In this document: one piece after another, positions 1-9,400 of the stretch
Layout: every line of letters begins with the position of its first letter
Position numbering within the stretch: position 1 is the stretch's first letter
Assembly: GCA_021307345.1 (NCBI GenBank)
Contig: CP089930.1
Location: 3,410,001-3,474,000 of the forward strand
Direction of reading: 5' to 3'
From: Escherichia coli
GTDB lineage: Bacteria; Pseudomonadota; Gammaproteobacteria; Enterobacterales; Enterobacteriaceae
Length of the DNA: 64,000 bases
Program-made: the position numbers and the translations under genes
The notes under the pieces: model-generated
What the model was told of the DNA's origin: nothing
Databases searched by the model: none
The model's input: the letters and a program-made list of their open reading frames with translations, nothing else

Positions 1-636
1 CAACATGCGTAACTGGCGGGCGAGGTTTTCATTATCGGTAACAATCAGGCCGCCTTCCGCGCAGGTAATATTTTTGATGGCGTGAAACGAAAAAATAGCG
101 GTGCCCTTTGCACCAGTATGCTGACCTTTGTAATACGTACCGACGGCGTGGGCGGCATCTTCAATGACCGCGATACCGTGGCGTTCAGCAATGGCGCGAA
201 TGGCGTCAATATCTGCTGGCGCTCCGGCATAATGCACCGGGATAATCGCTTTGGTGTAGGGCGTAATGGCCGCTTCGATCGCTTCAGGCGTGATCATCAG
301 CGTATCGCGATCAACGTCCACCATCACCGGCGTTGCGCCCAACAGGGAGATCATATTGAGGGTTGAAACCCAGGTCATGGAGGGGGTGATGACTTCATCA
401 TCAGCGCCAATCCCCAGCGCCATCAGCGTGATATGCATTCCAGCAGTGGCCGAGCTGACTGCGATGGCATGTTGATTTCCTGTCAACTGGCAAAAGGCCG
501 CTTCCAGTGCTTGATTCTTCGGGCCAGTGGTTATCCAACCGGATTCGAAAACCTCTTGAACTGCAGCGAGTTCTTCCGCACCTATTGCCGGACGCGAAAA
601 AGGTAAAAAGTCTGACATCGTTTTTCCTTCGGCCAT
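1..636 (-). CDS. arnB: UDP-4-amino-4-deoxy-L-arabinose aminotransferase, N-terminal part (cut by window edge)
   Basis: PLP-dependent aminotransferase of the DegT/DnrJ/EryC1 family. It makes UDP-L-Ara4N in the cytoplasm; the sugar is added to lipid A and gives polymyxin resistance. The 212 codons present translate without a stop from the ATG at 636 ([19 protein letters not shown]) to the window edge. They include the [14 protein letters not shown] and [13 protein letters not shown] segments, and the [10 protein letters not shown] segment whose lysine is the PLP-binding residue of this family. A second in-frame ATG at 618 (MSDFLPF) is an alternative start. The gene is divergent from ais, and a BasR/PmrA-type box lies between them, fitting its known induction by low Mg2+ and high Fe3+. 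The C-terminal part lies outside the window. Confidence 0.95.
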   Translation of the reverse strand, partial: MAEGKTMSDFLPFSRPAIGAEELAAVQEVFESGWITTGPKNQALEAAFCQLTGNQHAIAVSSATAGMHITLMALGIGADDEVITPSMTWVSTLNMISLLGATPVMVDVDRDTLMITPEAIEAAITPYTKAIIPVHYAGAPADIDAIRAIAERHGIAVIEDAAHAVGTYYKGQHTGAKGTAIFSFHAIKNITCAEGGLIVTDNENLARQLRML

Positions 637-725
637 TGAATACCTTTCCCTGTTATTCGCTAATATCTGTCATAGGGAACGTTATGTGTATTTTGCCATT
701 TGGAATGAAATTCTAAGGGTAGAAT

Positions 726-742
726 ATTAATTTAACCTTAAG
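726..742. promoter_or_regulatory. Putative BasR (PmrA) box between arnB and ais
   Basis: ATTAAT-TTAAC-CTTAAG: two near-consensus YTTAAK half-sites separated by 5 bp, the arrangement described for BasR/PmrA binding. It sits about 90 bp upstream of arnB and 190 bp upstream of ais. Both genes are known members of the BasSR regulon. Which promoter it serves is inferred from position only. Confidence 0.65.
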
Positions 743-934
743 GAATGAATATAAGGCTTAAATATTATTTTTTTTGTTTTTGTATCTTATTCAGGCTTTT
801 AATTTGACAAGATTTAAGGCATTTTGCGTGCATCGTAATGTTTTAATACTATCCCAGCCACTATTTACCGGTGAAAATGTCGTTTGTTTTCGCGGTCATT
901 TAGCTGGCTACACTTGTCTATAGGTGGAGCTTAA

Positions 935-1522
935 GTGTTAGCTTTTAGTGGGACTTCGTTGAAGTCTAAAAAATATATCTACATTTTACTGGCGCTTGGG
1001 GCGATTGTGGGGCTGGGTACACATGCTGCCTGGAGCAGTAATGGTTTGCCGCGTATCGACAATAAAACGCTGGCCAGATTAGCGCAGCAGCATCCGGTTG
1101 TGGTTCTGTTTCGCCATGCGGAACGCTGCGATCGCTCCTCTAATCAATGCTTGTCAGACAAAACAGGCATTACGGTGAAAGGTGCTCAGAATGCCCGTGA
1201 ACTGGGCAAAGCTTTTAGCGCGGACATCCCTGATTTCGATCTTTATTCCAGTAATGCCGTTCGGACTATTCAATCAGCGACCTGGTTTTCTGCTGGAAAA
1301 AAACTGACGGTAGATAAACGGTTTTTACAATGTGGAAATGAGATTTATAGCACAATTAAGGAGTTGCAAAGCAAAGCTCCAGATAAAAATATCGTTATTT
1401 TCACCCATAACCATTGTCTGACCTATGTCGCAAAAGATAAACGAAACGTGACATTTAAACCAGATTATCTGGATGGGTTGGTAATGCATGTGGAAAAAGG
1501 GGTAATGACTCTAACTTATTGA
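935..1522 (+). CDS. ais: Lipopolysaccharide core heptose(II)-phosphate phosphatase, C-terminus replaced by IS1
   Basis: Histidine-phosphatase-superfamily protein that removes phosphate from heptose II of the LPS core. It starts at GTG 935 behind the Shine-Dalgarno sequence AGGTGGAG. A hydrophobic N-terminal segment at about residues 14-34 ([20 protein letters not shown]) exports or anchors it. The catalytic motif FRHAERCD and the downstream FTHNHC histidine motif are present. The usual protein is about 200 residues. Here IS1 enters after ...MHVEKG and the frame ends 6 codons later (VMTLTY) in the IS1 terminal repeat, giving 195 residues. The lost tail (EKGNVLLDGEFVNR) is still readable at 2269-2313. 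All core motifs remain, so the enzyme may still work, but this is inference. Confidence 0.9.
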   Translation: MLAFSGTSLKSKKYIYILLALGAIVGLGTHAAWSSNGLPRIDNKTLARLAQQHPVVVLFRHAERCDRSSNQCLSDKTGITVKGAQNARELGKAFSADIPDFDLYSSNAVRTIQSATWFSAGKKLTVDKRFLQCGNEIYSTIKELQSKAPDKNIVIFTHNHCLTYVAKDKRNVTFKPDYLDGLVMHVEKGVMTLTY

Positions 1523-2019
1523 TAGTGTTTTATGTTCAGATAATGCCCGATGACTTTGTCATGCAGCTCCACCGATTTTGAAAACGACAGCGACTTCCGT
1601 CCCAGCCGTGCCAGGTGCTGCCTCAGATTCAGGTTATGCCGCTCAATTCGCTGCGTATATCGCTTGCTGATTACGTGCAGCTTTCCCTTCAGGCGGGATT
1701 CATACAGCGGCCAGCCATCCGTCATCCATATCACCACGTCAAAGGGTGACAGCAGGCTCATAAGACGCCCCAGCGTCGCCATAGTGCGTTCACCGAATAC
1801 GTGCGCAACAACCGTCTTCCGGAGCCTGTCATACGCGTAAAACAGCCAGCGCTGGCGCGATTTAGCCCCGACATAGCCCCACTGTTCGTCCATTTCCGCG
1901 CAGACGATGACGTCACTGCCCGGCTGTATGCGCGAGGTTACCGACTGCGGCCTGAGTTTTTTAAGTGACGTAAAATCGTGTTGAGGCCAACGCCCATAAT
2001 GCGGGCAGTTGCCCGGCAT
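1516..2019 (-). CDS. insB: IS1 InsB, catalytic part of the transposase
   Basis: 167-residue InsB frame, overlapping insA and normally expressed as the InsAB' frameshift fusion. It carries the DDE-like catalytic region of IS1 transposases ([11 protein letters not shown], then [11 protein letters not shown], then [11 protein letters not shown]). It is complete and ends ...HYLNIKHYQ beside the terminal repeat, so this IS1 is predicted to be active. Confidence 0.93.
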
Positions 2020-2213
2020 CCAACGCCATTCATGGCCATATCAATGATTTTCTGGTGCGTACCGGGTTGAGAAGCGGTGTAAGTGAACTGCAGTTGCCAT
2101 GTTTTACGGCAGTGAGAGCAGAGATAGCGCTGATGTCCGGCGGTGCTTTTGCCGTTACGCACCACCCCGTCAGTAGCTGAACAGGAGGGACAGCTGATAG
2201 AAACAGAAGCCAC
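1938..2213 (-). CDS. insA: IS1 InsA, repressor / N-terminal part of the transposase
   Basis: InsA (91 residues) has an N-terminal zinc-binding segment with two CxxC pairs ([17 protein letters not shown]) followed by a helix-turn-helix. Alone it binds the IS1 ends and represses transcription. A -1 ribosomal frameshift in the A-rich run near its end (TTAAAAAACTC on the coding strand) gives the InsAB' transposase. The length equals that of canonical IS1 InsA, and the sequence is identical to the copies at 5272 and 11993. Confidence 0.95.
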
Positions 2214-2268
2214 TGGAGCACCTCAAAAACACCATCATACACTAAATCAGTAAGTTGGCAGCATCACC

Positions 2269-2313
2269 GAAAAAGGCAACGTTTTACTGGATGGTGAGTT
2301 TGTTAATCGGTGA
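2269..2313 (+). pseudogene. ais: Detached 3' end of ais
   Basis: Fifteen codons (EKGNVLLDGEFVNR and stop) that complete the ais frame if the IS1 and one copy of its 8-bp duplication are removed. They show what the uninterrupted C-terminus was. Confidence 0.85.
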
Positions 2314-2322
2314 TTTGTTAAT

Positions 2323-2346
2323 ATGACAGCCAATAATGGCTGTCAT
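2323..2346. terminator. Stem-loop between convergent ais and nudI
   Basis: Perfect 9-bp stem ATGACAGCC / GGCTGTCAT with a 6-nt loop, lying between the old end of ais and the nudI stop codon. The position fits a bidirectional terminator, although there is no long T-run. Confidence 0.5.
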
Positions 2347-2351
2347 TACTG

Positions 2352-2777
2352 TTACATCAGACCTTTCAAACGTAATGTTTTCTGAGTGGCGACATTCAAA
2401 TCATAGTGAGCAAGATCTTCAGGTTTTACCCATGCGTATTCCTGAAACTCTTCGTTAATTTTCACTTCACGGTTGGCAGAGACGCAGTCAAAGATCAGGT
2501 AAATCATATAAATCTCTTCCTTGCGGCCATCTGCATATGTCTTGATGCGAATATCATCACTGAACGTCCACGGCGTGATGTCAGTAAGAATCAGTTGCTC
2601 GCCCAGCTCTTCTCTGATTTCTCGACGTAATGCTTCTTCAATGCGCTCACCGGGTTCTACGCCGCCGCCAGACAGCGCCCATTGTCCGGGGAAAACGCCG
2701 CGATCGTCGGCCATTTTACACAGCAGATAAGCACCATCATTTTGAATTAAGGGACAAACTATAGTCCGTTGCCGCAT
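2352..2777 (-). CDS. nudI: Nucleoside triphosphatase NudI (Nudix hydrolase)
   Basis: 141-residue Nudix hydrolase, the known length of NudI. The family member hydrolyses pyrimidine (deoxy)nucleoside triphosphates, preferring dUTP, dTTP and dCTP, to monophosphate and pyrophosphate. The Nudix box at about residues 38-60 ([20 protein letters not shown] then ELG) contains all metal-binding glutamates. I chose the ATG at 2777 ([10 protein letters not shown]) because AAGGAA lies 8 nt upstream; the frame is open a further 23 codons without a good ribosome site. Single gene, convergent with ais. Confidence 0.95.
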   Translation of the reverse strand: MRQRTIVCPLIQNDGAYLLCKMADDRGVFPGQWALSGGGVEPGERIEEALRREIREELGEQLILTDITPWTFSDDIRIKTYADGRKEEIYMIYLIFDCVSANREVKINEEFQEYAWVKPEDLAHYDLNVATQKTLRLKGLM

Positions 2778-2821
2778 GGGAATATTCCTTACCACCAAAA
2801 ATAAAACAAAAGAATACGGCA

Positions 2822-2944
2822 ATGGATCAACGCGTGAAAGTGGCATTGGTCTTTTTTGCGATGATAATCATGGTGATTGTTTTTTTTGGTTTCATCTTTT
2901 TGGTGGCTACTTTTTCTGCACTTAATTATTCAAGAAGTATTTAG
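2822..2944 (+). CDS. Candidate 40-residue single-span membrane peptide
   Basis: ATG at 2822 to TAG at 2944 encodes 40 residues: a short basic start (MDQRVK), a long hydrophobic stretch at about residues 7-32 ([20 protein letters not shown] and onward), then a polar tail (NYSRSI). This is the layout of bacterial small membrane proteins. It lies in the gap between divergent nudI and yfaZ. No strong Shine-Dalgarno sequence is visible, so translation is uncertain. I do not recognise the peptide and assign no function. Confidence 0.35.
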   Translation: MDQRVKVALVFFAMIIMVIVFFGFIFLVATFSALNYSRSI

Positions 2945-3055
2945 TTACAATAAGTTAGCAGATCGCTTTTTTCACGCATTGAATCCTCTGTGTCAGGCAG
3001 TACAATCCCGCAGCTTTGGGGACTTTTAATTATCTTCTTGCGGGAAAAGGTAAAA

Positions 3056-3598
3056 ATGAAAAAATTTGCGCTGCCAGTTCTGGCTGGAATGCTATTGGTT
3101 TCTGCATCGGCAAATGCGATAAGCATTAGCGGTCAGGCGGGAAAAGAATATACCAATATTGGCGTCGGTTTCGGTACTGAATCGACCGGTCTGGCATTAA
3201 GCGGTAACTGGACACATAACGATGACGACGGTGACGTCGCGGGCGTTGGTCTGGGATTGAATCTGCCGCTGGGACCGTTAATGGCAACTGTGGGCGGTAA
3301 AGGCGTTTACACCAACCCGAACGACGGCGATGAAGGTTATGCCGCAGCGGTAGGCGGTGGCTTGCAGTGGCAAATTGGCGATAGCTTCCGTCTGTTTGGT
3401 GAGTATTACTACTCTCCGGATTCGCTCTCCAGCGGTATTAAAAGTTATGAAGAAGCGAATGCTGGCGCGCGTTACACCATTATGCGTCCAGTCAGTATTG
3501 AGGCGGGTTATCGCTACCTGAATCTGTCGGGTAAAGACGGTAACCGCGACAACGCCGTGGCTGACGGCCCGTATGTCGGGGTTAACGCCAGTTTCTGA
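3056..3598 (+). CDS. yfaZ: Putative outer membrane porin YfaZ
   Basis: 180-residue exported protein. A signal peptide of about 21 residues (MKKFALPVLAGMLLVSASANA) is followed by a glycine-rich sequence with alternating hydrophobic residues, ending in an aromatic residue (...YVGVNASF). That is typical of a small outer-membrane beta-barrel. The K-12 homologue is annotated as a putative porin; its substrate is unknown. I start at ATG 3056 behind GGGAAAAGG, not at the upstream in-frame GTG, because this gives a clean signal peptide. A GC-rich hairpin follows the stop at 3607-3627. Confidence 0.88.
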   Translation: MKKFALPVLAGMLLVSASANAISISGQAGKEYTNIGVGFGTESTGLALSGNWTHNDDDGDVAGVGLGLNLPLGPLMATVGGKGVYTNPNDGDEGYAAAVGGGLQWQIGDSFRLFGEYYYSPDSLSSGIKSYEEANAGARYTIMRPVSIEAGYRYLNLSGKDGNRDNAVADGPYVGVNASF

Positions 3599-3606
3599 TG
3601 CCTTCC

Positions 3607-3627
3607 GGCGCGGCGTTCTGCCGCGCC
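3607..3627. terminator. Hairpin after yfaZ
   Basis: GGCGCGGC / GCCGCGCC, an 8-bp GC stem with a 5-nt loop, starting 8 bp after the yfaZ stop. It may terminate or protect the yfaZ transcript; no T-run follows immediately. Confidence 0.45.
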
Positions 3628-3697
3628 ATTCAGTTTCTTACTACGCCTTATCTCCCTTTGCGTTATAGTGATTCGATAACAAAAGCAGGAGATAACC

Positions 3698-4903
3698 ATG
3701 TTAAAAGTGGAAATGTTATCCACCGGGGATGAAGTGTTACACGGGCAAATCGTTGACACTAACGCTGCCTGGCTGGCGGATTTTTTCTTTCACCAGGGAT
3801 TGCCATTATCTCGCCGCAATACGGTGGGCGATAACCTTGATGATTTAGTGACCATTCTGCGCGAACGTAGTCAGCACGCCGATGTGCTGATCGTCAATGG
3901 CGGACTGGGGCCGACCAGTGATGATTTAAGCGCACTCGCCGCAGCGACAGCCAAAGGTGAAAGCCTGGTTCTTTATGAAGCCTGGCTCAATGAGATGGAA
4001 CGCTATTTCCGCGAACGTGGTCGCGTAATGGCGCCGAGTAATCGCAAACAAGCGGAGCTGCCTGCCAGTGCTGAATTTATCAATAACCCGGTAGGCACCG
4101 CTTGTGGATTTGCCGTGCAGCTTAACCGTTGCCTGATATTCTTTACCCCCGGCGTACCGTCGGAGTTTAAGGTGATGGTGGAGCATGAAATCCTGCCGCG
4201 TCTGCGCGAGCGTTTTTCTTTGCCGCAGCCGCCGGTTTGTCTGCGGCTGACCACTTTTGGTCGTTCGGAAAGCGATCTGGCGCAAAGCCTGGATGCGTTG
4301 CAACTACCGCCAGGTGTGACGATGGGCTATCGCTCTTCCATGCCGATTATTGAACTGAAACTCACTGGACCGGCAAGCGAGCAACAGGCGATGGAAAAAC
4401 TGTGGCTGGACGTTAAACGCGTCGCCGGGCAGAGCATGATTTTCGAAGGCACAGAAGGACTGCCTGCACAAATCAGTCGCGAACTGCAAAGTCGCCAGTT
4501 CAGCCTGACGTTGAGTGAGCAATTCACCGGTGGTTTATTGGCTTTGCAACTCGCGCGCGCAGGTGCGCCATTACTGGCATGTGAAGTGGTTCCTTCACAG
4601 GAAGAAACTCTGGCGCAAACTGCACACTGGATTACAGAACGGCGGGCCAACCATTTTGCCGGGCTGGCACTGGCTGTTTCTGGTTTCGAGAACGAGCATC
4701 TCAACTTTGCGCTAGCCACACCAGACGGCACTTTCGCTCTGCGTGTGCGTTTCAGCACTACGCGCTACAGCCTGGCTATCCGTCAGGAAGTGTGCGCAAT
4801 GATGGCACTGAATATGCTGCGCCGCTGGCTGAACGGGCAGAACATCGCCAGTGAGCATGGCTGGATTGAGGTTGTTGAGTCGCTGAGACTGTCGCCGCAA
4901 TAA
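3698..4903 (+). CDS. yfaY: CinA-like protein YfaY
   Basis: 401-residue protein with an N-terminal molybdopterin-binding (MoCF/CinA) domain in residues 1 to about 170 (MLSTGDEVLHGQIVDTN, VNGGLGPTSDD, FTPGVPSEF). A C-terminal CinA-type domain follows, resembling nicotinamide-nucleotide amidases (SEQFTGGLLALQLARAGAP). In K-12 the active NMN amidase is the separate PncC, and YfaY is reported without that activity, so its function is open. The start is ATG 3698 behind AGCAGGAG. A perfect hairpin follows at 4909-4934. Confidence 0.9.
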   Translation: MLKVEMLSTGDEVLHGQIVDTNAAWLADFFFHQGLPLSRRNTVGDNLDDLVTILRERSQHADVLIVNGGLGPTSDDLSALAAATAKGESLVLYEAWLNEMERYFRERGRVMAPSNRKQAELPASAEFINNPVGTACGFAVQLNRCLIFFTPGVPSEFKVMVEHEILPRLRERFSLPQPPVCLRLTTFGRSESDLAQSLDALQLPPGVTMGYRSSMPIIELKLTGPASEQQAMEKLWLDVKRVAGQSMIFEGTEGLPAQISRELQSRQFSLTLSEQFTGGLLALQLARAGAPLLACEVVPSQEETLAQTAHWITERRANHFAGLALAVSGFENEHLNFALATPDGTFALRVRFSTTRYSLAIRQEVCAMMALNMLRRWLNGQNIASEHGWIEVVESLRLSPQ

Positions 4904-4908
4904 TAGTC

Positions 4909-4934
4909 CAGGTGCCGGATGCTTCCGGCACCTG
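4909..4934. terminator. Stem-loop after yfaY
   Basis: Perfect 11-bp stem CAGGTGCCGGA / TCCGGCACCTG with a 4-nt loop, 6 bp past the yfaY stop. It also lies beyond the stop of the converging fimbrial remnant, so it could act in both directions. Confidence 0.5.
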
Positions 4935-4956
4935 TTCGCGGGTTTATTGCTGTTCA

Positions 4957-5216
4957 TTACGGAAACGAAAGATAAAATGTCGCATCCGCATCCGCATCCG
5001 CTTTTCCTGGCGTTACATTACTTTCTGTCTGAATATATCGCGCACTAAAATTCAACGACGTGGCTGATTGCTGAATATTACTTAACTGTAAAACGTAATC
5101 AGGTTGATTAAGGGGGATAATATTTTTATTCTTATCTAAGATCTGTACGCCAACCCCAGAGGCAGAATTATTCTGTTGAGTTAGCTTCAGGATTGAATTA
5201 TTACTTCCACTTACCG
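4957..5216 (-). pseudogene. C-terminal remnant of a type 1-family fimbrial subunit, cut by IS1
   Basis: Reading from the IS1 edge at 5216 towards lower positions, about 85 codons are open before TAA at 4957-4959. The translation looks like the C-terminal half of a FimA/chaperone-usher pilin: GVGVQILDKNKNIIPLNQ, then LQLSNIQQSATSLNFSARYI, then a final beta-strand ADATFYLSFP. Gly-Val-Gly-Val-Gln-Ile/Leu and Asn-Phe-Ser-Ala-Arg-Tyr segments are typical of this family. A small in-frame triplet expansion gives Ala-Asp-Ala-Asp-Ala-Asp. The start is missing, so the gene is dead. The closest named subunit cannot be decided here. Confidence 0.7.
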
Positions 5217-5271
5217 GGTGATGCTGCCAACTTACTGATTTAGTGTATGATGGTGTTTTTGAGGTGCTCCA

Positions 5272-5547
5272 GTGGCTTCTGTTTCTATCAGCTGTCCCTC
5301 CTGTTCAGCTACTGACGGGGTGGTGCGTAACGGCAAAAGCACCGCCGGACATCAGCGCTATCTCTGCTCTCACTGCCGTAAAACATGGCAACTGCAGTTC
5401 ACTTACACCGCTTCTCAACCCGGTACGCACCAGAAAATCATTGATATGGCCATGAATGGCGTTGGATGCCGGGCAACTGCCCGCATTATGGGCGTTGGCC
5501 TCAACACGATTTTACGTCACTTAAAAAACTCAGGCCGCAGTCGGTAA
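5272..5547 (+). CDS. insA: IS1 InsA
   Basis: 91-residue InsA, identical to the copy at 1938-2213: N-terminal zinc-binding CxxC pairs and a DNA-binding domain. It acts as repressor alone and as the N-terminal part of the InsAB' transposase after frameshifting at the A6 run at about 5524-5530. Confidence 0.95.
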
Positions 5548-5969
5548 CCTCGCGCATACAGCCGGGCAGTGACGTCATCGTCTGCGCGGAAATGGACGAA
5601 CAGTGGGGCTATGTCGGGGCTAAATCGCGCCAGCGCTGGCTGTTTTACGCGTATGACAGGCTCCGGAAGACGGTTGTTGCGCACGTATTCGGTGAACGCA
5701 CTATGGCGACGCTGGGGCGTCTTATGAGCCTGCTGTCACCCTTTGACGTGGTGATATGGATGACGGATGGCTGGCCGCTGTATGAATCCCGCCTGAAGGG
5801 AAAGCTGCACGTAATCAGCAAGCGATATACGCAGCGAATTGAGCGGCATAACCTGAATCTGAGGCAGCACCTGGCACGGCTGGGACGGAAGTCGCTGTCG
5901 TTTTCAAAATCGGTGGAGCTGCATGACAAAGTCATCGGGCATTATCTGAAAATAAAACACTATCAATAA
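5466..5969 (+). CDS. insB: IS1 InsB
   Basis: Complete 167-residue catalytic half of the IS1 transposase. It differs from the copy in ais by one residue near the end (HYLKIKHYQ instead of HYLNIKHYQ), so it is a separate lineage of IS1 or carries a recent point change. Confidence 0.93.
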
Positions 5970-5984
5970 GTTAGAGTCATTACC

Positions 5985-6493
5985 AATGAAAGCCATTTAA
6001 TTGCCGGTGCATTGTGGATGCAGTCCTCATGGTACGTAACCAGAGTTGAATAAACATCCATTTTTTTGTGTTTTTTTAACCTCCCTGGGTTTTTAATTCC
6101 TGTCGATTAAAAGTGTTAGATTATTTGGTTAAGAGTTCTCTCGTCCTATTTATTCAGGCGTTATCACGGATATGCAGATCGCTAAGTCAGTTGTAAGAAA
6201 ACCAGACAGTGCACATCATTATACCTAGGTCTTCTCTGGAAAAATACTTAGGAATAATTTATGTAAAACAGGTTGTCGTCTTTATGATTTAAACGCAGTA
6301 CATATATATACTCTATAATAAATACAGGGAGTATCACGAGATGTCTGGATAAGAGGAATAACCAGAATAAATTGGTAAGGAATAAAGACACTTATTTCTA
6401 TTGAGAAAAAACATTCATCCTGATGTGATTAGTATCAATGAAATAATGTGCTTGTATGGTTGATAAAAAATGCATCACTAAAGAAAAAACAGT
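5985..6493. other. AT-rich gap upstream of the autotransporter
   Basis: 509 bp without a supported gene. A short open stretch of 22 codons runs from the IS1 edge to TAA at 6051-6053 (NESHLIAGALW...). It could be the tail of a gene removed by the IS1-linked deletion, but it is too short to name. The rest is AT-rich and must hold the autotransporter promoter. No convincing -35/-10 pair or regulator site was identified. Confidence 0.4.
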
Positions 6494-9400
6494 ATGAATA
6501 AGAATATACGAATTTTACAATTTCTGGTCAGTATACTTTATTCTGTGCAGTCTCATTTTTCTGGTGCGCAAACAATACAACTGAATGGTAATGGTATACC
6601 TGAAAGTATAACCAGGAGTATTACAGGTGTTGATGGAAACGCGGCGCTTAATATCAGCGTGCCGTATAAAACAAGTTATACTCAAAATATACTATCTGTT
6701 GAAAGCAGTATTAACATCAAAGGAGGAACAAGCAATACATCAATCGGTGGTGCAGGTGTCTACGGTAAAAACTTTACGCTAAATAATAATGGTAGTGTTT
6801 GGGGAGGAGATGGATATAATGGTGGAATTGCTGTTAGTGGCAACAAAATATCTATAAACAATTACAGAAATGTATATGGGGGTAATGGTCTTGGTGGCTC
6901 AGGAAGTAGCGGAGGTGCAGGGTTAAGCGGGGATGATATTATAGTTGATAATTACAGAAGTATATACGGAGGTGATGATGTAGGTGGGACAGGTGGTTCC
7001 GGTGTAACCGGTAGCAATATTACAGTGCATAATTCCGGAGGAATATTGGGCGGTAATGGCGTAAACGGTGGTGATGGTATTAATGGTAGTAATCTTTTCA
7101 TTACTAACGACAACATGATATCTGGAGGATATGGAATAAAACAAGGGGGAGATGCTATTTCTGGAAATCAAATCACTTTGAATAATAACGGTATTGTTCA
7201 GGGGGGATATGGCCCCGACGGTGGTTGCTCTGTTTATGGAGAAGATATCCATATTAATAATCATGGTAATCTTTCAGGATTATATAATAGCCAAAAAGAT
7301 GCTTATAATACATCAATAATTTTTTCTGGCGGGTATAATTCATTAGATATTTATTCAGATTCTGTGATTAATGGTGATATTAAACTAGCTAGTATACCTG
7401 TTAATGGTACAAATGAATTAATTATTAAAAACATCAATAACGCAACAGCAATTAATGGTGGGCTAATGATTGGGAATGGCTCATCTGTTTATCTGTCAGG
7501 CAAGAACTCCATTTTTAACGGAAATATAAGTATTGATGAAGACGCATCTATGAACCTGTCTGTAGGAAATGCTAATGTTCACGCAAATACTATTACATTA
7601 AAAAGTGATTCATGGCTTAATATAGACACATCAATTAAGAACTGGACTCAGGACTATTACACATTATTGTCGTCAGACACAGGTATCTCGATCGCTGATA
7701 ATAGTCACATTGTACAATACAATGTATTACTGACAGAAGGTGCTGAAAGTTATGTTTATACGTCTTTAAATGACGACGATAACAAACTGATATCCATGCT
7801 GAGATGGAATAATACAAAAGGGATGGGATATGGAACCTTTAATATAGAAAAAGATGCCACTCTGAACATAGGCGTTTCTCTTTCCGATAATCTTTCACCT
7901 TTATTATATGATGGCTGGGACGGCAAAAGTCTGACAAAATCAGGTAATGGTACTCTTATACTTTCTGCAACAAACAATTATACAGGAAATACAGAGGTTA
8001 AATCTGGCGTATTAATTCTTGCTGCACCTGATGCTCTTGGTCGGACTGAGTATTTATATTTATCCCGTGGCGCAGAACTGGATATGAATGGGTATCCTCA
8101 GACAATAAGCAAACTACTGACGGCTGCAGGCTCTGTGCTGAACATTCATGGCGGAAGTCTGATACTGAATAATGGAGGAGAATCTGCAGGTACTATTGCA
8201 GGGGATGGTTCTCTGAACATAAATGGGGGAATGCTTGATATAACGGGTAATAATCGTAATTTTTCCGGTGTTTTTACCGTGAATAAGGGGGCTCATTTGG
8301 CTGTATCCACGGCTGATAATCTGGGGACAGCCTTTGTTGATAACTATGGCACATTAACTCTGAACAGTACATCAGCATGGCAGCTTACCAACAATATCAG
8401 TGGTTATGGTAATGTTCGCAAGACGGGAGCAGGTGCACTGAACATTAGCGATAACGCAAAATGGACCGGGATGACAGATATTATTCAGGGGACAGTGATA
8501 CTGGGGAACGCAGATTCACCGGTGATGCTCGGCAGTAACCAGGTCATTGTTGAAGAGCAGGGCAAACTCTCCGGGTTTGGGGGCGTTGCAGGAAATCTGA
8601 GCAATAGTGGTATAGTCGATCTCACTACATATATGCCGGGTAATATACTGACTGTCGGAGGGAATTACACTGGCAGAAATGGACTTATTCTCCTCCAGAC
8701 AGAAACAGGTGGTGACAATTCGAAAACAGATCGTCTGGTGATTAAAGGTAATGCCAGTGGCCGTACCCGTGTCGCTGTTACTCAGGCCGGTGGTACTGGT
8801 GCAGAGACACTTAATGGGATTGAAGTGATTCACGTCAGTGGCAATGCTGATAATGCTGAATTCATTCAGACGGAACGTATTACAGCCGGAGCTTATGATT
8901 ACATACTGAAACGTGGTCAGGGGATTAACAGCACTAACTGGTATCTGATTAGCAGAAAAGACATTCCTGTACCACAACCTGAAGCTGTACCGGAAAGCCA
9001 TGATAATAATTTGCGTCCTGAGGCAGGTAGCTATGTTGCCAGTATTGCTGCTGCAAATAATCTGTTTGTAACGAATCTGTATGAACGACAGGGACAGGAG
9101 TTGTATATCAGCCACATGACAGGAGAAGAAAATGAAGCAGGTATCTGGATGTATAATAAAGGAAAACATAATCGCTGGCGTGACAACAGTAGTCAGCTGA
9201 GAACCCGGGGGAATAGCTACGTTGTGTTAATAGGGGGAGATATAGCTCAGTGGAGCCTGAATGGTACCGATCGCTGGCATACAGGTATGATGGCTGGCTA
9301 TGGTCATAATAATAACAGTACGAATGCCCTGAGCACCGGATACCATTCGGAAGGAAGAATGAATGGATACACAGCGGGTCTTTATGCAACATGGTATGCC

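Larger units (their letters stand above)
1501..2268 (-). mobile_element. IS1, complete (768 bp), inserted in the 3' end of ais
   Basis: The full 768-bp length is present between the IS1 terminal repeats (GGTAATGACTCTAACTTATT at 1501; CAGCATCACC ending at 2268). It is flanked by an 8-bp direct repeat GAAAAAGG (1493-1500 and 2269-2276), a normal IS1 target duplication. This copy therefore arrived by simple transposition. Its genes read on the minus strand. Confidence 0.97.
5217..5984 (+). mobile_element. IS1, complete (768 bp), without target duplication
   Basis: Exactly 768 bp between GGTGATGCTG (5217) and the opposite end CATTACC (5984). The flanks do not match (left ...CTTACCG, right AATGAAAGCC). 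The copy has therefore taken part in an adjacent deletion or recombination and no longer sits in its original target. insA and insB are intact on the plus strand, opposite in direction to the copy at 10294-12323. Confidence 0.95.
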
